The notes: a model not told the origin generated them from the sequence alone. 64,000 nucleotides of DNA from Methanoregulaceae archaeon (GCA_015660885.1 JACTUB010000013.1:23511-87510); one strand, 5' to 3'. Counted from the first letter of the stretch, positions 18,627-28,460 are shown. A program made the numbers and translations.

Positions 18627-20480
18627 TCAGGATCTTTTCCCCGCAAACGCTGCATCAATTTCTTTTCTGAGTATTTCGCTGACGATCTTTCCGTCAACTG
18701 ACCCTCTCACTTCCGTCATGACAACACCCATAAGCGGACCAAGTGCGGCTCTTCCCTTCTGCTCCACGAACTCCGACCGATCAGCGACGATCTTATGTAT
18801 AATGGATTTCAGTTCATGAGAAGAGACTGTCGGAGCAAGTTTCCTGATCACATTTTCAAAAGAATCACCGGATGCAATCCCTTTAAAGAGATCAGGAATA
18901 GCTTCCTTTGCAGTTCTGCCGCTTTCCACGGCATGCCATGTTGCAAGATAATCCTCATCAGATATCTTTTCTACTGCAACACCATCCCTCCGGAGTTCCG
19001 TGCAGGTGGAAAGGATGGTGAATGCCGCAAGTTTAGGTTTGATCCCCTCTGCCAGTGCGCGTTCGAATAAGGGGAGTTTTTCTGATAATGCCAACCGTGT
19101 TGCATAATTCCGGTCAATCGCATATTCCTGTGCAAAACGCTGTGCTTTTACGCTCAGCAGCTCGGGGACTGTAGTGGCATTCCAGCGTTCATCATCGATG
19201 ATCACCGGGAGGACATCGGTTTCGGGATACATCCGCGCTGCACCCGGGAGCGGGCGCATATAGGCAGAGCTGCCGCCTTCCAGCATTTTCCTGGTCTCTT
19301 CCGGGACCGGTCTTTCTGAGACTGCAAGCTGTGCACGGCCGATAACCTGGTGAAGGGCACACCTGGCCAGGGTATCGCTCGCCGCAGCGACCATCACTAT
19401 GCAATCCTGGTCGCATGCACTCATATGGGTCCGCACCTTCAAAACTTCTTCTGCAGTGATACCATAGGCAGGAAGTTCATCCGTGTGGAAAATCCCCCCG
19501 ACCCCGCATTTTTTTGCATAATCTGAGAATTCACTTCCAAGACGGCGACCGGGTTGTATCTCGTATCCTGCCAGACCTGTAAAACCGTCAAGGCGCAGGG
19601 CATAGATTCGTTTCGCCTTTTTGAGGACGGTGGATTTTGTCGATGTGAAGATGTCGGTTACATCCTGTGCATTATCATGAACCGATGCTTTCCTGAGAAG
19701 TAGTTTTTCCCGGATGGCAAGGAGAGTTTCCTGGCGCTGCACTTCGCGCCTGACCACTTCGGCAATCAGGTCCAGTTCCTGTACCCCCTTGATCTCCACG
19801 CGGGAACCGCCCCGGATCGATATATTCACGTCCTGACGGATCGTGCCAATTCCCCGTTTCACTTTTCCGGTCGAGCGCAGCACCATGCCAATATATTCAG
19901 CAACCTGCTGCACCTCCTCCGGAGTATGCATGCAGGGTGACGTGGTAATCTCAATGAGCGGGATACCCAGCCGGTCAAGCGAAAAAATATCGTCTTTTAC
20001 CCTCTGTGCTGCCTCCTCTTCAAGGCAGATCGTCTCGATCTCGCCCCCGTTCGGGAGTGCCCCGTTCAGGGCGACAAGGGCCGTGCGCTGAAACCCGCTG
20101 GTATTCGATCCGTCTATGACAAGTTTGCGCATTGTATGTACTTGCCTGACCGGTGTCATACCAAACATCCTTGCGATGGTAAGGCAGACAGAAAGGGCCT
20201 CATCGTTCATTGGTGCCGGTGGCTCCTCATCGTTTTCCACAAGGCACGTAGTATCATACGTGTAATACCGGAATTTCCGTTCGCGTTTCATCTCTTCCTG
20301 CGCAGCCCGGTCTATCTCTCCCATCTCGCTCTCGGTGACCCGGAGATAGCGGAAGAATTCCCCGGAATGTTCCGCACTGTTGCGGAGGAGTGTTAAACAA
20401 TGGCAGAAAAGTTTCTCCCGGGTGTTCAGCTGCTGGTGGATCTCGATTCCCGCGGTGAGACCAATCGCGTTATAATCCAT
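18627..20480 (-). CDS. gatE: Glutamyl-tRNA(Gln) amidotransferase subunit E
   Basis: 617 residues, the size of archaeal GatE. It begins NAIGLTAGIEIHQQLNT, carries the GatB/E kinase core (HTMRKLVIDGSNTSGFQRT, EIKGVQELDLI), an AspRS-like insertion and the C-terminal helical/tail domain. GatE phosphorylates the glutamyl group on Glu-tRNA-Gln and amidates it with ammonia from GatD. Together they make Gln-tRNA-Gln in archaea lacking GlnRS. Its start overlaps the gatD end by 11 bases, so subunits are coupled. Confidence 0.95.
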   Translation of the reverse strand: MDYNAIGLTAGIEIHQQLNTREKLFCHCLTLLRNSAEHSGEFFRYLRVTESEMGEIDRAAQEEMKRERKFRYYTYDTTCLVENDEEPPAPMNDEALSVCLTIARMFGMTPVRQVHTMRKLVIDGSNTSGFQRTALVALNGALPNGGEIETICLEEEAAQRVKDDIFSLDRLGIPLIEITTSPCMHTPEEVQQVAEYIGMVLRSTGKVKRGIGTIRQDVNISIRGGSRVEIKGVQELDLIAEVVRREVQRQETLLAIREKLLLRKASVHDNAQDVTDIFTSTKSTVLKKAKRIYALRLDGFTGLAGYEIQPGRRLGSEFSDYAKKCGVGGIFHTDELPAYGITAEEVLKVRTHMSACDQDCIVMVAAASDTLARCALHQVIGRAQLAVSERPVPEETRKMLEGGSSAYMRPLPGAARMYPETDVLPVIIDDERWNATTVPELLSVKAQRFAQEYAIDRNYATRLALSEKLPLFERALAEGIKPKLAAFTILSTCTELRRDGVAVEKISDEDYLATWHAVESGRTAKEAIPDLFKGIASGDSFENVIRKLAPTVSSHELKSIIHKIVADRSEFVEQKGRAALGPLMGVVMTEVRGSVDGKIVSEILRKEIDAAFAGKRS

Positions 20481-21669
20481 GGGTGCTCCTCCTGGTGCAT
20501 TCCCCCTTGAGATCTGCCTGCATCAGGCTGCCTGCCCTTTCTGGATCCCGCTCGTTACCCAGCACCCACATTATCTTCACCAGGGCAACCTCGGGAAGCA
20601 TGTCCCCGCCTTCGATGACCCCTGCCGCAAGCAGGTCGCGCCCGGTATCATAGACGCGGTCGCAGACCCTGCCCTGCATGCACTGGGTAGTCATCACGAC
20701 CAGAGTGCCGTCTTCTACCAGCCCACGCACTGATGGAATAAGTGTAGTACTCACATGCCCGAGCCCGGTACCTGCAATCACGAGTCCTTTGCAGCCTTCA
20801 TACGCTTCCAGCAGGTCAGGTGACATGCCGGGATAAAACTGGAGAAGCCCGCAGTGCTCTTCGAGCTTGTCGTGGATACCGGCTTTCCGGCATCCCCGCC
20901 TGACTGCGTGTTCTTCCAGGCTTACTTCGCCGGATGGATAGGCAACAGAACCGAGGGGATCGATACCTATGCTCCGGAACGCGTCACGACGCGAGGAGTG
21001 CATCTTTCGCACGCGGGTGCCCCGGTGAATCGCGCAGGTGTCATCACTGGTAGTGGCATGCATCACGATGGCGACTTCCCCGAGATCGCTGGTTGCCGCC
21101 CTGGCTGCGCATACGGCATTCATCGCGTTGTCACTGGATGGGCGGTCAGCCGATCGTTGCGACCCGACAAAAACGATCGGAACCGGAGAGTCGATCATGA
21201 AACTGATTGCCGCCGCACTGTATGCCATCGTGTCAGTTCCGTGAGTGATGATGACCCCGTCAACGCCTCGTTTGATCTCCTCGCAGATGGCACGGGCAAG
21301 TTCCTGCCAGATCAGCGGTGTCATGTTCTCAGACAGAATGGTAGCAAGCGGGATTGTGCGGTAATTTGCTACATTTGCCAGTTCGGGGATAGCGGTAAGA
21401 ATATCGGCTGCATCGAACTGGCTGGTGACCGATCCGGTGCGGTAATCGATCCTGCTTGCGATAGTACCACCGGTTGACACGATGGAGAGACCGGGCAGGT
21501 CTTTTTTCTGGGGAACGTCAGGCTTTTTTGCAGGAATTTCCGGAAGATGACCGGAGAATGCGCAGGAAACCGGATCCACCCCGATATTGTAGCCGGAATC
21601 CAGTTTTACTACAGCCATCCCGTCGCGTTCGGTGATGTAAATCCCTTTCCTTGTCTTCCCCCCGTACAT
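20470..21669 (-). CDS. gatD: Glutamyl-tRNA(Gln) amidotransferase subunit D
   Basis: An L-asparaginase-like glutaminase that feeds ammonia to GatE. Seen: the Tudor-like start GGKTRKGIYI and VVKLDSGYNIG, nucleophile loop STGGTIASRIDYRTGSV, and the second catalytic motif HGTDTMAYSA. From ATG 21669 it has 399 residues, but the homologous N-terminal strand seems to begin earlier: in-frame codons upstream encode SPQPTSGDLVACMYGG and lead to an ATA at 21708, eight bases after GGAGG and overlapping the argH stop. The true start may therefore be 21708 with a non-standard or mis-sequenced codon. Confidence 0.9.
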   Translation of the reverse strand: MYGGKTRKGIYITERDGMAVVKLDSGYNIGVDPVSCAFSGHLPEIPAKKPDVPQKKDLPGLSIVSTGGTIASRIDYRTGSVTSQFDAADILTAIPELANVANYRTIPLATILSENMTPLIWQELARAICEEIKRGVDGVIITHGTDTMAYSAAAISFMIDSPVPIVFVGSQRSADRPSSDNAMNAVCAARAATSDLGEVAIVMHATTSDDTCAIHRGTRVRKMHSSRRDAFRSIGIDPLGSVAYPSGEVSLEEHAVRRGCRKAGIHDKLEEHCGLLQFYPGMSPDLLEAYEGCKGLVIAGTGLGHVSTTLIPSVRGLVEDGTLVVMTTQCMQGRVCDRVYDTGRDLLAAGVIEGGDMLPEVALVKIMWVLGNERDPERAGSLMQADLKGECTRRSTHGL

Positions 21670-21704
21670 ACATGCGACAAGGTCACCGGAGGTCGGCTGC
21701 GGGC

Positions 21705-23186
21705 TTATGCTACCAGCCTCCGGGCTTTTGCGATGAGGTCCTCTCGTGCTTTTGAGACTTTCAGGAGGTGTCGATCGATAAGTGCTGAATCCTGATCGAG
21801 GTGTTTTTTGCGCTCTTCAAGGGCAATCCTGACTGCAAAGGGTGCCGGCCCCCCGGTAGCCCTGCGGAGCGCCACGGAATATTGCACGTCCAGCACGTCA
21901 TCAATATTCTGTTGGGTAAGTCCTTTTGCGACCAGCGATATTCCTCCCCCTGCCTCCTGTGCTGCTTCCTCAAGGGTGAAAAGTGAAAGATCTCCTTTCT
22001 GCACTGCCCGCCCGACAATAGTGTGTGCGGTGCGGAAGGGAAGACCGTAATTCCTGACCAGAGTGTCAGCCAGTTCGGTTGCGGTGGAAAACCCTTTTCC
22101 TGCATCTTCTTTCATCCGCCCGGTATCGAATGTTGCACTCGAGAGCATATCGATCAGGAGCCGGAGGCTCTCTTTTGCGTCCTGCATCCCACGCCAGATA
22201 TGGGGCGTGAGCTCCTGGAGGTCACGGTTGTAACTCATGGGAAGCCCTTTGAGGGTAACAAGAGCACCTGCAAATGCACCAAAAACAGATCCTGTTTTTG
22301 CCCGCATGATCTCTGCGGTGTCCGGGTTCTTTTTCTGCGGCATAATGGATGATGTTGAACAAAAGGCATCATCGAGAGAAACAAACTTTACAAACGATGT
22401 GCTCCAGATGACCAGGTCCTCACAGAGCCGGCTGGTATTCACCATAAGGATGGAAAGGCCGGCAAGTGTCTCCAGTGCAAAATCACGGGTAGCTACAGCG
22501 TCCATCGTGTTCGCCACGAGCCCGTCGAAACCCAGCAGTGTGGCAGTATATTCACGGTTGATGGGGTAGCCGGTGGATGCAAAGGCAGCTGCACCCAGCG
22601 GGGACTGGTTCACCCGCACGTATGCATCCCTGAGCCGGTCGAAGTCCCGGGAGAATGCCTGTTCATAGGCAAGGAGGTGGTGGGCAAGCGTTGTGGGCTG
22701 TGCATGCTGCATATGGGTGAACCCTGGCATCACGGTCTCGATATGGAGCCCGGCCAGGGCAACGAGCACTTCACGGACTTTGAGGAGAGCCGACATCTGT
22801 TTGAGGAGATCTTCCCGCAGCTTGATGCGGATGCATGTCGCGACTTCATCGTTGCGCGATCGCCCCATGTGCAGACGCCCGCCAACCTCTACGCCTAACG
22901 ATTCGATCAGGAGCGATTCTATGCCTGCATGGACATCTTCAAACCGGTCATCAAACACTTCTTCTGGAATCCCTTCGTCAAAAAGCTCAAGCAGTGCAGA
23001 AAGAAGCTGCTTTGCTATGTCTGGGTCGATGATCTTCTGTTTTTCCAGCATCAGTACATGGGCAAGATCAACAAGAATATCCGCCTCAGCTATACAGCGA
23101 TCTGAACGCATCGACGAGAGGAAGTGCATCATCTCCCCTGTCCTCTCACCGGATAGACGCCCCAGCCTTACGACATCTGTTCGCAT
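21705..23186 (-). CDS. argH: Argininosuccinate lyase
   Basis: 493 residues of the fumarase/aspartase superfamily, splitting argininosuccinate to arginine and fumarate. Seen: the start VVRLGRLSGERT, GRSRNDEVAT, TPGF-type FTHMQHAQPT, and the signature SSIMPQKKNPD. Length is a little above the usual 460-490. Start at ATG 23186 follows GGAGGA. It heads the minus-strand run leading through gatDE to DUF2070, which mixes amino-acid, tRNA and unknown-function genes. Confidence 0.95.
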   Translation of the reverse strand: MRTDVVRLGRLSGERTGEMMHFLSSMRSDRCIAEADILVDLAHVLMLEKQKIIDPDIAKQLLSALLELFDEGIPEEVFDDRFEDVHAGIESLLIESLGVEVGGRLHMGRSRNDEVATCIRIKLREDLLKQMSALLKVREVLVALAGLHIETVMPGFTHMQHAQPTTLAHHLLAYEQAFSRDFDRLRDAYVRVNQSPLGAAAFASTGYPINREYTATLLGFDGLVANTMDAVATRDFALETLAGLSILMVNTSRLCEDLVIWSTSFVKFVSLDDAFCSTSSIMPQKKNPDTAEIMRAKTGSVFGAFAGALVTLKGLPMSYNRDLQELTPHIWRGMQDAKESLRLLIDMLSSATFDTGRMKEDAGKGFSTATELADTLVRNYGLPFRTAHTIVGRAVQKGDLSLFTLEEAAQEAGGGISLVAKGLTQQNIDDVLDVQYSVALRRATGGPAPFAVRIALEERKKHLDQDSALIDRHLLKVSKAREDLIAKARRLVA

Positions 23187-23230
23187 CCGTTCCTCCTCCA
23201 ATCTTCGTTTACTTATTGGTAGTTTATTGA

Positions 23231-23764
23231 TTAAATCCACGCCTTCCGCGCTGCGAGCTCAATTGCACGCTGTACGGATTCGCGGGGGATGATCGTTGCG
23301 ACCGGTATGCGGACAAGTTGCTCGACCACGCTCGAAAGGATCGGGGCGCAGACGATGGCCACAGCACCCTCGCGTTCGGCACGGACGGCAGCCACGATCG
23401 CATCCTCCATCGTGTGGACAGGGTATTCGCGAACACGGACACGCTTTGCGTCGACTTCCGCAGTTTTTTCTTCAATCGTATCAAGGACCGACCGTGCAAC
23501 GATCAGCCCGATGAACTCCCCCTCCGTTGCACGATACAGGAAGCGCAGGGCGCGAATGATTGCACGCAGGGTGGAAAGGTTGGGTGAACGCTTTCCGTGC
23601 ATTATCTTGTACAACGAGCTCTGCGCAATCCCGCTCTTCTCCGATAATTCCCTGATACTGATCCGGAGATCGTGGCGGAGAAGGTCATTGAGCGCTCCCA
23701 CAAACTCCTCATCTGAGGCAAGTGCCGCGCGCGTGAGCCGGTCAATTGGATCCACTTGTATCAT
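23231..23764 (-). CDS. HTH transcriptional regulator (COG1709-like)
   Basis: 177 residues. The N-terminal Cro/CI-type helix-turn-helix reads IRELSEKSGIAQSSLYKIMHG (split by family pattern), followed by a C-terminal alpha/beta domain with VRVREYPVHTMEDAIVAAV and VATIIPRESVQRAI, perhaps ligand-binding. It matches archaeal predicted regulators of the COG1709 type. It is divergent from the ABC transporter operon, with 220 bp between, so it may control that operon; it also directly precedes argH on its own strand. Confidence 0.8.
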   Translation of the reverse strand: MIQVDPIDRLTRAALASDEEFVGALNDLLRHDLRISIRELSEKSGIAQSSLYKIMHGKRSPNLSTLRAIIRALRFLYRATEGEFIGLIVARSVLDTIEEKTAEVDAKRVRVREYPVHTMEDAIVAAVRAEREGAVAIVCAPILSSVVEQLVRIPVATIIPRESVQRAIELAARKAWI

Positions 23765-23985
23765 ATAATAAATACAATAAGGTTAATTTCTAAAAATTTT
23801 TTCCCTATTGTCCTCATAATTTTGCAAAAATGACGGTAAGAATTCTTCATCAGAATCACGCATTGTGGACAGTTATCCCCAGATTTTATCTAAATGTGTA
23901 ATTTATCCGGATAAAAAAGGACAAAAATAGATAAAAAATGTCCATAAAGCGTAATATTAATTATTGCCAGAACAACGTTCCGACT

Positions 23986-25236
23986 ATGAAAACGCTGAAA
24001 ATTTCCGCAATCGCGCTTTTCGCCATTGCACTTTTATTGCTCGTTGCCGGCTGCACCCAGCCGGCGGGAACACCCCAGGGAGTGCCAACTACCACCGTTC
24101 CGCAAACCCAGGCTGGCACCGAGATCGACGTCTTATATTCAGGTTTCGGCACGATGCCCACGCTCATGGCCTCCAAACAGATTGATGCGTATATAGCCTG
24201 GCAGCCTTACGTCGAAGTTGCCCCGATGGCCGGTTTTGGAAAAGTGCTTTCTTATAGCGGTGACTTACCCCCGGATTCGAAATGGAAGGGTCATCCCTGT
24301 TGCGTATTCGTAACAACAACCGGCATGGAAAAGGAAAATCCTGATCTGGTCAATGCGATGACTGCATTGATGATGCTCTCGACAGATTACATCAATACCC
24401 ACCAGGATGAATCAGGTGCGATTGTTGCTGAATGGCTTGCCGGTAAGAGCAATTTCACGTACGGAAACATCTCTGTCTCTTCCGAGCAGGCGATGACCCG
24501 GGCCATTTATACGGTAAATTTCACGAATACACCCACCGATACCTGGCAAAACGGGATCCTCCAGTTCATGTATGCCCAGCGTGAACTTGGCGTGCTCAAC
24601 GGCACCTTGGTGAATGCAAGTGATGCAGATGCGAAAGCGATGCTTTTCGATTCAGCACCATACCAGAATGCGAAACAGATGATCCAGAACAACCACATCG
24701 TGACACCGCCAAAGGCTACCCGCCAGCTGGGATTCGGGTATCTCCTCTCTGACCACGATACCATGCTCTATGTTGCCGTGAAAAAGTGGCAGTACTTCAA
24801 TGATACCTACGGGATTGCACTTAAGCCAAGGGATTCGACACAAAGCCGTCCCGAGATCGCTGATCTTATCGTGAACGGCCAGCCGGTCGCCGAGGTAAAG
24901 TTGATTTCAGCGGAATTCGGCGGACCCCTGATGCAGCTGGCAGCTACTGATTCGATCCAGTTCTCCATCGTCGGAAATCCACCGGTCATTGCTACCGTTG
25001 ACAAGGGCAACCCGGTCAAGATCATCATGGCAGCCAATCTTGAAGGCTCGGGGGTAGTTGTGTCTGCGGATTCCCCGGCACATGACTGGCCGAGTTTCTT
25101 TGCATGGGCAAAACAGAGAGCTGATGCAGGAAAACCGCTGAGGATCGCTGACCCGGGCAAAGGATCAATCCAGGATATCCTCCTCAAATATTCCATGAAG
25201 GAGAGTAATTTATCAGTAAAAGAAGTCAATTCATAA
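23986..25236 (+). CDS. Lipoprotein substrate-binding protein, apparently circularly permuted (SsuA/TauA/NrtA type)
   Basis: 416 residues from ATG 23986; a start at 23938 is possible. A signal sequence ends in the lipobox LLVAGC, followed by a Thr/Pro/Gln linker. The order of the mature part is unusual. Residues about 45-265 (DVLYSGFGTMPTLMASKQID, IAWQPYVEVAPM, HPCCVFVTT) resemble the second half of such binding proteins; residues about 266-416 (LGFGYLLSDHDTMLYVAVKK, FSIVGNPPVIATVDKGNP, DPGKGSIQDILLKYSM) resemble the first half. The natural N-terminal strand thus lies after the natural C-terminus. It is followed four bases later by its permease. The ligand is unknown. Confidence 0.8.
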   Translation: MKTLKISAIALFAIALLLLVAGCTQPAGTPQGVPTTTVPQTQAGTEIDVLYSGFGTMPTLMASKQIDAYIAWQPYVEVAPMAGFGKVLSYSGDLPPDSKWKGHPCCVFVTTTGMEKENPDLVNAMTALMMLSTDYINTHQDESGAIVAEWLAGKSNFTYGNISVSSEQAMTRAIYTVNFTNTPTDTWQNGILQFMYAQRELGVLNGTLVNASDADAKAMLFDSAPYQNAKQMIQNNHIVTPPKATRQLGFGYLLSDHDTMLYVAVKKWQYFNDTYGIALKPRDSTQSRPEIADLIVNGQPVAEVKLISAEFGGPLMQLAATDSIQFSIVGNPPVIATVDKGNPVKIIMAANLEGSGVVVSADSPAHDWPSFFAWAKQRADAGKPLRIADPGKGSIQDILLKYSMKESNLSVKEVNS

Positions 25237-25240
25237 TCCG

Positions 25241-26008
25241 ATGAAAAAACCCCTTTATTTTTTTCTCCCGGTTCTCATCCTTATCGCGTGGGAAATTACC
25301 GCCACGTTCATCAATAATGCATTTATTCTCCCCCGGCTCGAATCGATTCTTGCGGTCCTGCTCAACCCCACTGCCACGACGTATACGATGGGGACGGGAA
25401 GTTTAATCGATAACGCAAAGGCAAGCATTATCCGCATTTTACTGGGTTTTCTCCTCGCTGCGGTTATCGCAATTCCCTTAGGCATCGGCATGGGACGGTC
25501 AGAATTTGTCCATGAATTTTTTGATTCCACTATTCAGATACTGCGCCCGATCCCCCCCCTTGCCTGGGTGCCTCTTACGCTCGCCTGGTTCAAAATAGGA
25601 ATCACATCGATTGTTTTTATCATCTTTATCGGAGCTTTTTTCCCGATCCTGCTCAACACTATTGACGGAGTCAGGGGGATTAAGAAGACATGGGCAGAAG
25701 TTGCGATGAACCTTGGTGCTCATGAACGTCAGCTTATGGGAAAGGTGATCCTTCCCGGTGCAGCACCAACGATCTGGACCGGGCTGAGGGTAGGTTTCGG
25801 CGTCGCCTGGATGTGTGTGATTGCTGCAGAATGGCTGCCAGGAACAACCCAGGGACTGGGATATCTTATCCTCTATGCCTATAACTTTGGCCAGATCAAC
25901 GTTGTGGTTGCAGGCATGGTGGCTATCGGTCTCATTGGAATTGGATTTGACGTGCTTTTCAAATGGGTTGAAAAACGATGGTTCGGGTGGCGATCCCTTG
26001 AACGGTGA
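25241..26008 (+). CDS. ABC transporter permease (SsuC/TauC/NrtB type)
   Basis: 255 residues with about six membrane helices. The EAA-loop region reads WAEVAMNLGAHERQLMGKVILPGAAPTIW (split here as AEVAMNLGA and ILPGAAPTIWTG), which contacts the ATPase. It matches permeases for sulfonates, taurine, nitrate or thiamine precursors. It lies four bases after the binding protein and 27 bases before the ATPase, forming one operon. As with the binding protein, substrate cannot be named. Confidence 0.9.
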   Translation: MKKPLYFFLPVLILIAWEITATFINNAFILPRLESILAVLLNPTATTYTMGTGSLIDNAKASIIRILLGFLLAAVIAIPLGIGMGRSEFVHEFFDSTIQILRPIPPLAWVPLTLAWFKIGITSIVFIIFIGAFFPILLNTIDGVRGIKKTWAEVAMNLGAHERQLMGKVILPGAAPTIWTGLRVGFGVAWMCVIAAEWLPGTTQGLGYLILYAYNFGQINVVVAGMVAIGLIGIGFDVLFKWVEKRWFGWRSLER

Positions 26009-26035
26009 ATATGGTAAAGAAGATATAACTAAGGG

Positions 26036-26809
26036 GTGAAGAACATCGCGAATCTTTCACTCAGGGACATTTCAAAGACGTTTACCTCTGAAAAAGGGGA
26101 GAAAATTGAGTCGTTGTCATCTATCAGCCTTGATATTGAGAACGAAGAGTTCATCTGTCTTCTCGGACCTTCAGGCTGCGGCAAGACCACACTGCTGCGC
26201 ATTATTGCAGGACTGGATCGTCCGAGCACCGGCAGCATCAATCTGGACGGATATGGTATCGATCGCCCTAACCCGCAAATCGTTATGATCTTCCAGGAAT
26301 ATTCACTCTATCCCTGGAGGACTGTTGTTGCCAATATCGGGTTTGGGCTCGAGCTCAGGAAGGTACCGGCACAGGAACGTCATCTGATCATAAAAAAATA
26401 TATCGAAATTGTCGGTCTCGAAGGGTTTGAAAACAGTTATCCGTACGAGCTTTCCGGTGGCATGCGCCAGAGAGTGGCGGTTGCCCGTGCACTTGCCGTC
26501 GATCCATCGGTCCTTCTCATGGATGAACCGTTCGGGGCGCTCGATGCCCAGACGCGGAACCTGTTGCAGCAGGAACTTCTTAAGATCTGGGAAAAAACCA
26601 AAAAGACCATCGTCTTCGTCACTCACAGCGTGGACGAAGCAGTATATCTTGCAGACCGGATTGTTGTCCTTACCCCGCGTCCCGGAAGAATCTGTGAGGT
26701 TATCTCGGAAGATAGTCCCCGCCCCCGGGACCGCACAAGCATAGAGTTTGCCAAAGTGCGGCGCCATGTCCTTGATCTTATCAACCAGCCAAAATGTTCT
26801 CTCCCGTAA
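26036..26809 (+). CDS. ABC transporter ATP-binding protein (SsuB/TauB type)
   Basis: 257 residues from GTG 26036 with GGGG just upstream. Walker A is GPSGCGKTT, Q-loop FQEYSLYPWRTV, signature LSGGMRQRVAVARAL, Walker B VLLMDEPFGALD, H-loop VTHSVDEA. It energises import by the permease and binding protein upstream. The sequence is typical of the family for sulfonate, nitrate or taurine uptake. It is the last gene of the operon; L10e follows after 120 bp with its own promoter region. Confidence 0.92.
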   Translation: MKNIANLSLRDISKTFTSEKGEKIESLSSISLDIENEEFICLLGPSGCGKTTLLRIIAGLDRPSTGSINLDGYGIDRPNPQIVMIFQEYSLYPWRTVVANIGFGLELRKVPAQERHLIIKKYIEIVGLEGFENSYPYELSGGMRQRVAVARALAVDPSVLLMDEPFGALDAQTRNLLQQELLKIWEKTKKTIVFVTHSVDEAVYLADRIVVLTPRPGRICEVISEDSPRPRDRTSIEFAKVRRHVLDLINQPKCSLP

Positions 26810-26930
26810 GGTTTAATATGCCACATCTCCATTTTATAAAAGCAGTTTGTTAAGCGTACCGGCATGCTTACCTGATCATTTCTGGATAGTTATGCCCGCT
26901 TTCAGCAATATTTCACAGGAGTAGGACGCG

Positions 26931-27692
26931 ATGGTTAGAAAACCGGCAAAAATGTACAGGAACATTTCAAAGAAAGCCTATACGCGACGTGAATATATGG
27001 GTGGTGTTCCGGGGAGCAAGATTGTGCAGTTCGAGATGGGAAACCTCTCCCAGGAATTCCCGACTGAAGTTGACCTGATTGTCGAGGAGGCGTGCCAGAT
27101 ACGACACAGCGCGCTCGAGGCTGCACGTATTACGGTCAACCGCCGGTTGATGAAGGACGTGGGCAGGTCAAATTTTCGTTTTAAGGTACGTATTTTCCCG
27201 CACCACGTCCTGCGTGAGAACAAGCAGGCAACCGGCGCCGGTGCTGACCGTGTTTCTGAAGGCATGCGTCTTGCATTCGGGAAAGCTGTCGGTACCGCAG
27301 CACGCGTAGATGCAAACCAGAAAATCCTGACCGTCTACTCCACGCCGCAGTATCTCGAGAAGATTAAGGATGCACTGAATCATGGCGGTCACAAGCTCCC
27401 CACTCCTTCCCATCTCAGGGTAAGCGTGATCAAGGTCAGCGGCAGGATCGTTGCAGCACCCAAGCTTGTCGGCGAGAGAGTAGTTGAAGCTCCCAAGGTC
27501 GAGGAGGCCGCAGCAGAACCTGCCGAGGCACCGGTAAAGGGAGGCAAGGGAGCAGGCAAGGGACCGGCAGTTGCACCGGTCAAGGGACCAGCAGTTGCCC
27601 CGGCCAAGGGTGCAGAACCCGCCAAGGCCGAAGAGAAGAAGGGCCCGGCTCATGGCCCGTCTCATGCCAAAGGCGGCAGGGACAAAAAGTAA
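26931..27692 (+). CDS. rpl10e: Ribosomal protein L10e (uL16) with long C-terminal tail
   Basis: 253 residues. Residues 1-170 are a normal archaeal L10e ([39 protein letters not shown], the loop near the peptidyl-transferase centre). Archaeal L10e usually stops near 160-180. Here about 75 extra residues follow, built from Ala, Pro, Lys, Gly and Glu with near-repeats ([19 protein letters not shown]) and a basic end GGRDKK. The tail is presumably disordered. The gene stands alone after the transporter operon. Confidence 0.93.
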   Translation: MVRKPAKMYRNISKKAYTRREYMGGVPGSKIVQFEMGNLSQEFPTEVDLIVEEACQIRHSALEAARITVNRRLMKDVGRSNFRFKVRIFPHHVLRENKQATGAGADRVSEGMRLAFGKAVGTAARVDANQKILTVYSTPQYLEKIKDALNHGGHKLPTPSHLRVSVIKVSGRIVAAPKLVGERVVEAPKVEEAAAEPAEAPVKGGKGAGKGPAVAPVKGPAVAPAKGAEPAKAEEKKGPAHGPSHAKGGRDKK

Positions 27693-27778
27693 TTTTTCCT
27701 GTCCTTTTTTTTAAATAACACACTGTTGACTGTGAAATTAGCAAAAATCTAAGGTTCGAACTACACGTTTTATCTTTT

Positions 27779-28460
27779 TTATTTTACAGCAACAAGAATT
27801 GCACAACTCCGGGATTTCCATGAACAATCAACATATCGGAATCCGGCCTGTCGTATATCATTTTGCATATCTCAGATTGTCCCTGGTTTATCACCCATTC
27901 TTTTTTCGTGTTCGATTCGTTTTTTTTTAAATTCATCAAAGGATTTTTCAATCCCCATCTGATTATGCATCCGACAGAGGATCGATTCAATACGGGTATC
28001 AAATTCCCATTGGTCAATAACAGGGGATTCACATTTGAATAAATCACCATTAACAAATAAACCATCCGTTTTCAGGATCTCTCTGATACTGCTATAAAGT
28101 CCAACCCTCTTTTCAAACTCAATATGATGAAGTGCGAAACAGGAAACAACCAAATCAAATTTTCGTTCAGAGATAGCACCAAGAATGTCTTCATTTAAAA
28201 TGTGTTTGATAATATGGACATTCGGATTTTTGTCAAATCTGTCATGACTTAATCGAATCATTTCATCAGAAAAATCCATTAAAATGCATGAGAATTGGGT
28301 TTTAACGTGAGAATATCGGCTGTGACATCACCATAGCCACTCCCGATATCCAGAATTTTGGGATTTTCAGAGGTATATGTTGTCGCCAACTTTGAAATAA
28401 CCGATAACATTTCATTGCGTTTTGAGTTGGGGCTGGAAAGGATGTCTCTTTGGTACAGTT
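27779..28460 (-). pseudogene. SAM-dependent methyltransferase, disrupted
   Basis: Reading from about 28460 downward: LYQRDILSSPNSKRNEML, then motif I ILDIGSGYGDVTADI. A one-base deletion near 28280 shifts the frame, after which HAILMDFSDEMI and FDLVVSCFALHHIEFEKRVG continue the class I methyltransferase pattern. An in-frame TGA follows GDKPGTI, and beyond it the family-like C-terminal end RQAGFRYVDCSWKSRSCAIL runs to a TAA at 27779. Two independent lesions indicate a dead gene. Substrate unknown. Confidence 0.75.
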
